Shown here: piece after piece, positions 50,362 to 58,211 of the stretch | Numbering within the stretch: position 1 is the first letter of the stretch | Layout: each line of letters begins with the position of its first letter | Assembly (NCBI GenBank): GCA_022825005.1 | Contig: JAJDYU010000053.1 | Location: 56,001 to 120,000, forward strand | Origin: Acidimicrobiia bacterium | GTDB taxonomy: Bacteria > Actinomycetota > Acidimicrobiia > Acidimicrobiales > Bin134 | Direction of reading: 5' to 3' | DNA length: 64,000 nt | Position numbers and translations under genes: made by a program | Notes under the pieces: model-generated | What the model was told of the DNA's origin: nothing | What the model saw: only the letters and a program-made list of their open reading frames with translations | Databases searched by the model: none

Positions 50362-51906
50362 GGCATGGCGGCGGGCGCTCTCGCTTTCAGGCGATCCGGA
50401 GAGCATGCGGGAGAGCTCGATGACTCGGTCCTCCCCATCTAGGGGCTCGGCGGTCACTGTGGTAGCAGCTCCGTCGTCGTGTTTGACGATGCTCACCTGC
50501 TGGTCGGCGCAAGCTGCCACTTGAGGCAAGTGGGTGACGACCAAGATCTGGTGGTCGGCGGTTAGGCGGGAAAGCGATCGGCCTACTGTCTGGGCCACCT
50601 GACCGCCGATGCCGGCATCCACTTCGTCGAACACCAGCACCGGAGGGCCCGCGCTGACCACTAGGCGCAGGGCCAGCATGACCCGGGCCAGTTCTCCCCC
50701 CGAAGCAGCCGAGGTGAGCGGTAGGCCCGGGGCCCCGCTGTTGGCAGCCAGAAGGATGTCCACGTCGTCTCCTGGGTCGTCGCCCACCTCCACTTGCACT
50801 TCGGCTCGGGGCATGGCCAGCTCCCGCAGGTTGGCGGTCACCTCTTCGCCCAGCGCCTGGGCCGCTTGCCGTCGGGCCGCACCCACGCCAGCCCCGGCTT
50901 CAGCCAGCGCGGCGGTGCGGCGATCGAGTTCTCCATCCAAGTCTTTGGCCAAGCGGTCGAAATCCTCCAGTTCCGCGAGGCGGGCGGACAGCTCGCGATG
51001 GAACTCCATGACCTCGGTAACGGTCTCCCCATACTTTCGGCGAAGGTCCACCAACAGCTCCCGACGTCGGCGGACCTCGGCCAGCCGGACAGGATTCTCA
51101 TCTATGGACTCGGCCGCACGCCGCAACTCGGTCGATAGGTCGCCAACCTCGGCAACCAGGTTGACCAGCCGTTCATGCTGGCTCTCCAGCGGCGGCCGGC
51201 TCTCCAACGCGGCATCCATCTGGGCCAGCCCGGCGCCCACTGCTCCATCGGCACCCAGAGACATCGCAGCCTGTCTGGCCGCATCCCGGCTGGCCGCGGC
51301 GTCGGCCAGCGCCGCCTCTTCAGCTTTGAGGGCATCTTCCTCGTCGGGGTTCTCCAAGCCAGCCTCATCCAGTTCGGCCAACTGGAATCGGCACAGATCG
51401 ATCTCTCGAGCTCGGGATCGCTCGTCACCGCCCAACTCGGCTCGCCGTCGATTCAAGTCGGCCAACGCAGCCCGAGCCTCCATAAGCGGGGCCAAGTCCA
51501 CATCCCCGAAGCGATCTAGTGCGGCCCTTTGGTGGACACGGCGCAATAGCGACTGGTGTTCGTGCTGGCCGTGAAGGTCCACCAGCTCTGCACCCAGTTC
51601 GGCCAGGGTGGCAGCCGAGGCCAGCCGTCCATCCACGTACGCCCGAGCCCGCCCGTCGGCGGGCACCACCCGCCGTAGAACAACCTCTTCGCCCTGGTGG
51701 TCGAACCGGCCCTCGACCGTGGCCTCGTCAGCTCCGAACCGCACCAACGACGGATCGGCTCGCCCTCCCAAGAGCAAGTCTACCGCCGTCACTACCAGGG
51801 TTTTTCCCGCCCCCGTCTCCCCAGTCAACGCGGTCATGCCCGGTCCCAGCACCAAATTAAGCCGCTCGATTACCCCCAGGTTCTCAACTGCGAGCTCAGT
51901 CAGCAC
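50332..51906 (-). CDS. recN: DNA repair protein RecN
   Basis: SMC-like ATPase for double-strand break repair. The 524-residue protein has Walker A LTGETGAGKTLVVTAVDLLL, the VDLHGQHEHQSLL motif typical of RecN, a medium coiled coil, the signature LPLTSAASGGELARVMLALR and Walker B PVLVFDEVDAGIGGQVAQTV. GTG start. It lies downstream of nadK, the standard tlyA-nadK-recN order. Confidence 0.96.
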   Translation of the reverse strand: MLTELAVENLGVIERLNLVLGPGMTALTGETGAGKTLVVTAVDLLLGGRADPSLVRFGADEATVEGRFDHQGEEVVLRRVVPADGRARAYVDGRLASAATLAELGAELVDLHGQHEHQSLLRRVHQRAALDRFGDVDLAPLMEARAALADLNRRRAELGGDERSRAREIDLCRFQLAELDEAGLENPDEEDALKAEEAALADAAASRDAARQAAMSLGADGAVGAGLAQMDAALESRPPLESQHERLVNLVAEVGDLSTELRRAAESIDENPVRLAEVRRRRELLVDLRRKYGETVTEVMEFHRELSARLAELEDFDRLAKDLDGELDRRTAALAEAGAGVGAARRQAAQALGEEVTANLRELAMPRAEVQVEVGDDPGDDVDILLAANSGAPGLPLTSAASGGELARVMLALRLVVSAGPPVLVFDEVDAGIGGQVAQTVGRSLSRLTADHQILVVTHLPQVAACADQQVSIVKHDDGAATTVTAEPLDGEDRVIELSRMLSGSPESESARRHASELLEMSQG

Positions 51907-51921
51907 GGAGTTCTTTCCCTA

Positions 51922-52764
51922 TCAGCGGTCGGACAGGCCGAAGGACGACTTGAGGGCTTGATGGAAACCTCGTTGACCAAGAGTGACGAGTCGTGCGGGC
52001 TGGTCTGAGACTGAGACAGTCAGCAAGCCGCTTTCGCCCAACTCTCCCAGCGAACGGCCATCCACCGCCACCGCGGCCGGCCGGTCTCCCAGCACCTCGA
52101 TTACCAGTTCGCTGGACGGAAGCAGCACCAAGCTGCGATCAAACAAAGTGTGGGGGGCAACAGGGGTCAGGATCACCGCATGCATGGTCGGAGCCAGAAT
52201 CGGCCCGCCAGCCGATAGCGAATAGGCGGTGGAGCCTGTCGGTGTGGCTGCAATCAGGCCGTCGGCGGCGTAACTGGTAAAGAACTCCCCGTCGATGTGG
52301 ACCGCCAGATTGACGGTGCGCCCGCTGTCCACTTTCTCCACGATGGCCTCATTGAGGGCGCTCACCTCCGTGGCACCGTTGAGGCGACAGCGCAGCCGAA
52401 TGCGTTCTTCGATCTGATAGTCACCCGCAAGGAAGCGCTCGACCGCGTCAGAGGCGGCATCTGGCTCGATCCCAGTGAGGTAGCCCAACGAGCCATAGTT
52501 GACTCCGAGCACGGGCACCCCATCATCGGCCACCGCGGTCACGGCTCGGAGCATGGAGCCGTCTCCCCCCAGGCTCACCGCCAAGTCCAGCTTCTCGCCA
52601 ATGTCGTCGTCCTGATGGGCAAGGTCAGTGCGTCCCACCGCCCCAGCCGACTCGAGCGTTAGGCGGATCTGATGACCGTCATGGTCCAACCGGTCGATCA
52701 GCTCAGCCGCCAGCTTCAGGGCTTCCGGCCGGTCAGCGTGAACAAAAAGGGCAATTGCAGCCAC
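51922..52764 (-). CDS. nadK: NAD kinase
   Basis: Makes NADP from NAD and ATP. The 280-residue protein shows the GGDG nucleotide motif in LAVSLGGDGSMLRAVTAVAD, NYGSLGYLTGIEP, NEAIVEKVDSGRTVNL and the TPTGSTAYSLSAGGPILAPT substrate loop. GTG start. The upstream TAGCCT formed by the tlyA stop sits 6 nt before the start and could act as a leaderless -10, although read-through from tlyA is equally possible. Confidence 0.96.
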   Translation of the reverse strand: MAAIALFVHADRPEALKLAAELIDRLDHDGHQIRLTLESAGAVGRTDLAHQDDDIGEKLDLAVSLGGDGSMLRAVTAVADDGVPVLGVNYGSLGYLTGIEPDAASDAVERFLAGDYQIEERIRLRCRLNGATEVSALNEAIVEKVDSGRTVNLAVHIDGEFFTSYAADGLIAATPTGSTAYSLSAGGPILAPTMHAVILTPVAPHTLFDRSLVLLPSSELVIEVLGDRPAAVAVDGRSLGELGESGLLTVSVSDQPARLVTLGQRGFHQALKSSFGLSDR

Positions 52765-52773
52765 GGAGTCAGG

Positions 52774-53577
52774 CTATTCCTCTTGAGTGACAACATGGGA
52801 GACTACATGGGCGGAATCCACTGTTAAAGCAGCGCCGCCACGCTCAAGGTGTAGGAAGAACTCTACGTTTCCCTGCGCTCCCTTCAGCGGGGATGGGATG
52901 GCGGCTTGGGGGGCTAGGCCCGCAGTGTTTGCTGCTTCCAGCACCCGGTCGAGCGCAGCCTGCCATTGCTCGGGGTCGCGGATAACACCGCGACCCTTGT
53001 TTGCCAATCTGCGTCCCACCTCGAACTGGGGCTTTACCAAAACCAATACAGGGGCACCCGACGACACCAGTCTCACCAGACAGTCCAAGATCGAAGTCAG
53101 CGAGATGAAGGACACGTCGGCGGTCACCAGGTCGAACGGTGCCCCGATTGCGGTCGGATCGACGTCGCGGATGTCGGTGCGTTCGTAAAGGGCCACCCGG
53201 TGGTCTTCGGCCAAGCGCTCGTGCATTTGGGCTCGGCCCACGTCGATAGCTACTACTTCGGCTGCGCCTCTCTGCAAAAGGCAGTCGGTGAAACCCCCGG
53301 TGGACGATCCCACGTCACAGCACCGCAAACCGGCGACGTCCAAGCCGAAGGCAGCCAGCGCACCCTCCAACTTCTCGCCTCCCCGGCTCACATACCGAGC
53401 AGGCGGGCCGACTAATTCCAGGGCGTCACCGGGTAGCACCAAGCGGGCCGCTTTCTGGGCCACGGCTCCGTTCACGGTGACCTGGCCGGAGGCCACTGCC
53501 TCCCGGGCCCGATCCCTGCTCGCCACCAGTCCCCGGCGAACCAACTCGGTGTCCAGCCTCCGGCGTGATGCCTTCAT
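52774..53577 (-). CDS. tlyA: TlyA family rRNA (cytidine-2'-O)-methyltransferase
   Basis: TlyA 2'-O-methylates 16S and 23S rRNA cytidines in actinobacteria; its loss gives capreomycin resistance in mycobacteria. The 267-residue protein has an N-terminal S4 RNA-binding domain (RRRLDTELVRRGLVASRDRA) and an FtsJ-type fold with CCDVGSSTGGFTDCLLQRGA, AIDVG, TADVSFISL and VKPQFEVGR. ATG start. Located in the nagD-tlyA-nadK-recN run. Confidence 0.95.
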   Translation of the reverse strand: MKASRRRLDTELVRRGLVASRDRAREAVASGQVTVNGAVAQKAARLVLPGDALELVGPPARYVSRGGEKLEGALAAFGLDVAGLRCCDVGSSTGGFTDCLLQRGAAEVVAIDVGRAQMHERLAEDHRVALYERTDIRDVDPTAIGAPFDLVTADVSFISLTSILDCLVRLVSSGAPVLVLVKPQFEVGRRLANKGRGVIRDPEQWQAALDRVLEAANTAGLAPQAAIPSPLKGAQGNVEFFLHLERGGAALTVDSAHVVSHVVTQEE

Positions 53578-53582
53578 CCCTC

Positions 53583-54350
53583 CTATTCAAACCCCATCTC
53601 TTCGACCAGGGCGGCTAAGTCGGAGGCGCAATGCTTGGGCTCCGGGGTCACCGGCAGGTCGTCGGGTCCGGTTACGCCGCTCAGTACGAGGGCAAACTCA
53701 TATTCCAACGCCCCAGCGAATAGGCCGTCGGAGTCGGGGCGGTCCCCCACCACCACGCCGGATTCGCCGATCCGGCTGCGCACGCAATCGACGATTGGCT
53801 GGTTGGGCTTGCCTGCCATGGTGGGCTCCGTCTCGGCGGCGGTCGCCACCGCGGCGAGGAGGGATCCGCCGCCCGGTTCCAGTCCGCGTTCGGTGGGGTA
53901 GCTGGGGTCGTGGTTGGTGCCGATCAGCCGAGCGCCACCGCGTACTGCCCGCATGGCCCGACTGAGGGTGTCGTAGTTGAAGCTGGGATCCATGCCCACG
54001 ATCACCGCGTCGGCAGGGCCCGAGGAGCAGACTTCAGCACCGGCCAACTCCACCGCTTCGTCGATGCCGGGACCCCCCACCACCAGCACCCGCTCTCCTG
54101 GGTAGATGAGCTGGGCCGCGGCGGTGGCCGAGGTGATCACCGATCCGGTGGCGTCGATCCCGCAGTTGGCCAGCTTGGCCTCCTGGTCGGCCACGGTCAG
54201 CGCCGACATGTTGGTGACGAACACAACGGGGGCGCCTGATTGCTGCAAGCGCTCGACAGCCCCAGCCGCACCGGGCACCGGGGTTCCGCCCACCCAGATC
54301 ACTCCGTCCAGATCGAGTACCCAACCCTCAGGGGCGGGACGCTCTGTCAT
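53583..54350 (-). CDS. HAD-IIA family phosphatase (NagD-like)
   Basis: The 255-residue protein has the HAD motif I LDLDGVIWVGGTPVPGAAGA (DxD nucleophile), motif II TNMSAL, the IIA cap with VIVGMDPSFNYDTLSRAMRA, and motif IV VVVGDRPDSDGLFAGALEYE. These hydrolyse sugar or glycerol phosphates as a housekeeping function. ATG start. The gene precedes tlyA by 5 bp, the usual actinobacterial order, and follows korB by 14 bp. Confidence 0.9.
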   Translation of the reverse strand: MTERPAPEGWVLDLDGVIWVGGTPVPGAAGAVERLQQSGAPVVFVTNMSALTVADQEAKLANCGIDATGSVITSATAAAQLIYPGERVLVVGGPGIDEAVELAGAEVCSSGPADAVIVGMDPSFNYDTLSRAMRAVRGGARLIGTNHDPSYPTERGLEPGGGSLLAAVATAAETEPTMAGKPNQPIVDCVRSRIGESGVVVGDRPDSDGLFAGALEYEFALVLSGVTGPDDLPVTPEPKHCASDLAALVEEMGFE

Positions 54351-54364
54351 GGAATGGGCGTTGC

Positions 54365-55381
54365 TCAGGAGACTTCCCAGGTGGGCCGGGAGTGCAGCAG
54401 AGCCTCGAGGTCGCCGGGACCGGACTGCTCTTGGGCCATAGCGAGCTGCTTGCTGGCCTCAGTTGCGTACTCCGAGCGCTCCACGGCCCGGTACACACCG
54501 ATGGGGGTGGGCTCGAACGGGCCGGCTGAGACTCGGGACAAAGCGAAGGCCAGGCTGGGGTCTTGGCGGGTCTCGTCGTGCACCAGCAGGGCCGACTCGC
54601 CCACGTCGGCCACATCCACCACCTCGGCGCTCCCCTGGGGGTTGATCACCACACCCTTCTCGTTGTTCTCGCCAAAGCGGATGGGCTGGCCGTGCTCGAG
54701 GTGAATGAGCATGGAGGCCCGCTTGTCCTTCTTGGTGATGGCCCCGAACGCCCCGTCGTTGAACACATTGCAGTTCTGGAAGACCTCCACAAAGGAGGCT
54801 CCGGGGAAATCGTGGGCCCGCCGGAACATGTCCATCATGTGCTGGCGGTCCATGTCGTGGGTGCGGGCCACGAAGCTGGCCTCCGCTCCCAGAGCCACCG
54901 AGATGGGGTTGAACGGCTCGTCGATGCTGCCGGCCGGCGTCGACTTGGTGACCTTGCCTATCTCGCTGGTGGGCGAGTACTGGCCCTTGGTCAGCCCGTA
55001 GATCTGGTTGTTGAACAGCAGGATGTTGAGATTCACATTGCGGCGCAGCGCATGGAGCAGGTGATTGCCGCCGATGGACAGCATGTCGCCGTCTCCGCCC
55101 ACTACCCACACGTGCAGCTCGGGACGGGCCATGGCCAGGCCGGTGGCCAAAGCAGGCGCCCGCCCGTGGATGCCGTGCATCCCGTAGGTGTTCATGTAAT
55201 AGGGGAACCGGGCGGCGCAGCCAATCCCCGAGACGAACACGGTGTCCTCTCGGCGCACGCCGAGTTCGGGCATGAGGAGCTGCACCGCGGTCAGGATCGA
55301 GTAATCCCCGCAACCGGGGCACCAGCGGACCTCTTGGTCGCTGGTCCAGTCGGCCTTGGTGGTTGTGGGCACGTCAGTCAT
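54365..55381 (-). CDS. korB: 2-oxoacid:ferredoxin oxidoreductase, beta subunit
   Basis: Thiamine-binding half of a ferredoxin-dependent oxidoreductase, probably for 2-oxoglutarate. The 338-residue protein begins MTDVPTTTKADW and shows VRWCPGCGDYSILTAVQLLM (CxxC), VSGIGCAARFPYYMNTYGMH, the thiamine motif VVGGDGDMLSIGGNH and LFNNQIYGLTKGQYSPTSE. ATG 55381 start; it overlaps korA by 8 nt, so the subunits are co-translated. Confidence 0.94.
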   Translation of the reverse strand: MTDVPTTTKADWTSDQEVRWCPGCGDYSILTAVQLLMPELGVRREDTVFVSGIGCAARFPYYMNTYGMHGIHGRAPALATGLAMARPELHVWVVGGDGDMLSIGGNHLLHALRRNVNLNILLFNNQIYGLTKGQYSPTSEIGKVTKSTPAGSIDEPFNPISVALGAEASFVARTHDMDRQHMMDMFRRAHDFPGASFVEVFQNCNVFNDGAFGAITKKDKRASMLIHLEHGQPIRFGENNEKGVVINPQGSAEVVDVADVGESALLVHDETRQDPSLAFALSRVSAGPFEPTPIGVYRAVERSEYATEASKQLAMAQEQSGPGDLEALLHSRPTWEVS

Positions 55382-57251
55382 CAAGGGCTCCGTTGATGTG
55401 GCGGTGAAGTTCGGCTGCGGTGAAGGGAACTCCCTCCACCTTGGCCACCGATTGGGCGTCGACCAGGAACTCGGACCGGATGATCCGGCAGAACTGGCCC
55501 AGGTTCATCTCCGGCACCAGCACCTTGGGATAGCGGCGGACGATGTCGCCCAAGTCTTTGGGCAGCGGGTTCAAGTGGGTCACGTGGGCATGGGCCACCT
55601 TGTGCCCTTCCGAACGGGCCCGCATGACTGCGCTGGTGATGGCGCCCCAGGTGGAGCCCCAGCCCAGCACCAGCAGATCGGCGTCGTCGACGTCGCCGTC
55701 CAGCATGGTGGGCGGGATGTCGTTGGCGATATGGGCGACCCGTTCCTCGCGCAGCTTCACCATGTAGCCGTGGTTGTCGGGCTCGTAGTTGATGTTGCCG
55801 GTGCCGTCTTCTTTCTCAATGCCGCCGATTCGGTGGGTGAGGCCTGGGGTCCCCGGCACCGCCCAGGGGCGGGCCTTGGTCTCAGGGTCGCGCAGGTAGG
55901 GCCAGAACACTTCGGTGCCGTCTTCCTCGGTGTGGTTGGGCCCGGTGGCGAACTCCACCGTCAGGTCGGGCAGGGACGACACGTCAGGCAGAAGCCAGGG
56001 CTCGCTGCCGTTGGCCAGGTAGCCGTCGGACAGCAGGATCACCGGCGTGCGGTACTTCAGGGCAATGCGAGCTGCCTCGATGGCGGCGAAGAAGCACTGC
56101 GACGGGGAGTAGGCAGCCACGATGGGCACCGGCGACTCCCCGTGGCGCCCGTACATGGCCTGCATGAGGTCGGCGCTCTCGGTCTTGGTGGGCAGCCCGG
56201 TGGACGGCCCGCCCCGCTGGATGTTGATCACCAGCAGGGGAAGCTCGAGGCTGACGGCCAAGCCGATGGTCTCGCCCTTGAGGGCGATGCCCGGTCCGCT
56301 GGTGGTGGTAATACCCAGATGGCCGCCGAAGGATGCTCCCAGCGCGGCGCACACCGCGGCGATCTCATCCTCGGCCTGGAGGGTTCGCACGCCAAAGTTC
56401 TTGCGCTGGCTCAGCTCGTGGAGGATGTCGCTGGCCGGGGTGATGGGATACGAACCCAAGAACAGGGGGACTTTGGCCTGTTGGCTGGCGGCGACGAGGC
56501 CCCAGGACAGCGCAGTGTTCCCGTTCACGTTGGTGTAGGTCCCCGGCTCCAGCACCGCGGGCTTCACCTCGTAGGTGAAGTCGAACAGCTCGGCGGTCTC
56601 GCCGAAGGCCATGCCCGCCTTGAAGGCGGCGGTGTTGGCGTCGGCGATCAGCTGCTGGCGCTTGAACTTGGCGGAGATCCAGTCCAGGGTGGGCTGAGCC
56701 GGCCGGTTGTAGAGCCAGGAGAGCAGGCCCAGGGCGAAGAAGTTCTTGGACCGCTCGGCGTCTCGGGGCTTCACCCCCAGGCCCTTGCAGACCTCTTTGG
56801 TGATGGTGGTCATCGGCACCTTGAACAGGGTGTAGTTGTCCAGGCTGCCGTCGTCGAGAGGATCGCTGTCGTAACCGGCCTTGGTCAGGTTGCGCTCGAT
56901 AAACGCGTCCTGATTCACGATGATGGTCCCGCCAAACTCCAGGTGGACCAGCTCCTTGCGCAGAGCGGCGGGGTTCATGGCCACCAGCACGTTGGGCGCG
57001 TCGCCCGGGGTGGTGATGTCGTGGTCGGACACCTGCACTTGGAAGGCCGACACGCCAGCCAGGGTTCCTTGCGGCGCTCGGATCTCGGCGGGGAATTCCG
57101 GCAGGGTGGCCAGATCGTTGCCGAACAGCGCGCTGGCACTGGTGAAGCGGTCGCCAGTGAGCTGCATTCCATCGCCGGAGTCGCCCGCAAAACGAACCAC
57201 CAGACGGCTCAGCTCCTGCGTCCCGACGGTACGCGGCACGGTGTCAGTCAC
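55374..57251 (-). CDS. korA: 2-oxoacid:ferredoxin oxidoreductase, alpha subunit (gamma-alpha fusion)
   Basis: The 625-residue chain fuses the gamma domain (about 10-200; VRFAGDSGDGMQLTGDRFTS) with the alpha domain (about 210-625; GSYPITPASDILHELSQRKN, ALGASFGGHLGITTTSGPGI, NIQRGGPSTGLPTKTESADL). That arrangement is typical of the oxygen-tolerant KorAB of actinobacteria, which oxidises 2-oxoglutarate with ferredoxin. GTG start with AAGGAGG upstream. No ferredoxin gene lies nearby. Confidence 0.94.
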   Translation of the reverse strand: MTDTVPRTVGTQELSRLVVRFAGDSGDGMQLTGDRFTSASALFGNDLATLPEFPAEIRAPQGTLAGVSAFQVQVSDHDITTPGDAPNVLVAMNPAALRKELVHLEFGGTIIVNQDAFIERNLTKAGYDSDPLDDGSLDNYTLFKVPMTTITKEVCKGLGVKPRDAERSKNFFALGLLSWLYNRPAQPTLDWISAKFKRQQLIADANTAAFKAGMAFGETAELFDFTYEVKPAVLEPGTYTNVNGNTALSWGLVAASQQAKVPLFLGSYPITPASDILHELSQRKNFGVRTLQAEDEIAAVCAALGASFGGHLGITTTSGPGIALKGETIGLAVSLELPLLVINIQRGGPSTGLPTKTESADLMQAMYGRHGESPVPIVAAYSPSQCFFAAIEAARIALKYRTPVILLSDGYLANGSEPWLLPDVSSLPDLTVEFATGPNHTEEDGTEVFWPYLRDPETKARPWAVPGTPGLTHRIGGIEKEDGTGNINYEPDNHGYMVKLREERVAHIANDIPPTMLDGDVDDADLLVLGWGSTWGAITSAVMRARSEGHKVAHAHVTHLNPLPKDLGDIVRRYPKVLVPEMNLGQFCRIIRSEFLVDAQSVAKVEGVPFTAAELHRHINGALDD

Positions 57252-57363
57252 GGAATCCTCCTTGATCCCAGATGGCCCCTCGCTTAAGCGACGCCGAACT
57301 CCGAGGTTACCCAGTGGACCGCCGCAAGTGGCACATCCTCACCCAAAAGGCACAACCTGTGAG

Positions 57364-57786
57364 TCAGCGGTAGACGGTAAAGGCTTGGCGCAAGCCAGGG
57401 CCATAGCGGTACACAGCAAAGTCTGCGTCGAATGAGACCGCCTCCTGTATGCCGTACCGCTCCATGACTGCCCAGCTCGTTCGGTCGACCATCGAGAAGT
57501 CCTGATCGCTGAACCGCTCTCCGATCACCAAAGATGTCGCAATGTCTTGGGGCGTTGCCGTCAGGACATCGGCGAGATTCCTGTTCAGAATGGTCGCCAC
57601 CAACTCATCGGCCGCGACACGATGGTGGCGGCTTCTGGCAACTGCCCACGTCTCCACCAGCACGTGGTCGGTGGTGGCCAGCCGGCCAGCGTGCTCGCTC
57701 AATAGTGCTACGGCCCGATCATGGGACAGGTCGGTGCTCGCACCGAGGGCATACCACGCTCCGGTATCCACGAACACACGCGTCAC
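57364..57786 (-). CDS. PIN-domain toxin (VapC-like)
   Basis: The 140-residue PIN protein begins RVFVDTGAWYALGASTDLSH and keeps the acidic metal-binding residues: Asp in VDTGAW, Glu in LVETWAVARS, Asp in QDFSMVDRTSWAVM and Asp in AVSFDADFAVYR. Such RNases cut specific tRNAs or mRNAs when the antitoxin is degraded. Its ATG overlaps the upstream antitoxin stop (ATGA), the normal type II organisation. Confidence 0.9.
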   Translation of the reverse strand: MTRVFVDTGAWYALGASTDLSHDRAVALLSEHAGRLATTDHVLVETWAVARSRHHRVAADELVATILNRNLADVLTATPQDIATSLVIGERFSDQDFSMVDRTSWAVMERYGIQEAVSFDADFAVYRYGPGLRQAFTVYR

Positions 57787-58064
57787 TCAGAACCGCCTCG
57801 GGACCGGAGCTTTCTGTCAAAATCCTCGCCAAACGCCTTATCGATCATCTGGTGCTTCTCACGGGCAATGTCAGAAGGCTCACCTCCGCTACCCAAAATC
57901 CCGATGAGCGGAGTGATGTCGCAATGCGACGCGCGGGCTGCGGCATCATCAGAGCGGATCAGCTCCCGGATGTAGGCAGACACACTCAGCCCAAGCTCGT
58001 CGGCACGACGCTTGGCCACCGCCCGCAACGACGGATCCAACAAGACATTGGTGGGTTTCGTCAC
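57783..58064 (-). CDS. Ribbon-helix-helix antitoxin (VapB-like)
   Basis: The 93-residue protein has an N-terminal RHH pattern (NVLLDPSLRAVAKRRADELG, LSVSAYIRELI) for operator binding, then a charged C-terminal tail likely to block the toxin. It precedes and overlaps the PIN gene. The start is GTG 58064, with TACCAT 6 nt upstream (leaderless type). Two 9-bp direct repeats at 58084-58101 are a likely operator. Confidence 0.85.
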   Translation of the reverse strand: MTKPTNVLLDPSLRAVAKRRADELGLSVSAYIRELIRSDDAAARASHCDITPLIGILGSGGEPSDIAREKHQMIDKAFGEDFDRKLRSRGGSE

Positions 58065-58083
58065 ACTCTAATGGTACCCGTGT

Positions 58084-58101
58084 TGCGCAGCATGCGCAGC
58101 A
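58084..58101 (-). promoter_or_regulatory. Candidate operator: two tandem tgcgcagca repeats
   Basis: Plus-strand TGCGCAGCA occurs twice head-to-tail, 20 bp upstream of the antitoxin start, just inside a possible -10 (GATAAT, 58103-58108) and upstream of a second (TACCAT, 58071-58076). Each repeat contains the palindrome TGCGCA. RHH antitoxins commonly bind such repeats to repress their own operon. Confidence 0.5.
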
Positions 58102-58211
58102 CATTATCTACAACAGGTGTCGGCAGACCTCCTGAGTCACCGTAAGGGCAAACCGGAAACAACTGCTATGCCTGTCCCGACGGCCGCAACGAAGACCGCC
58201 GGCAGCAGAGC

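Noticed and set aside
55356..57287. 643-codon plus-strand frame opposite korA
   Set aside because: Same reason: conserved KorA motifs lie on the minus strand, and the mirror is His/Gly/Gln-rich without motifs.
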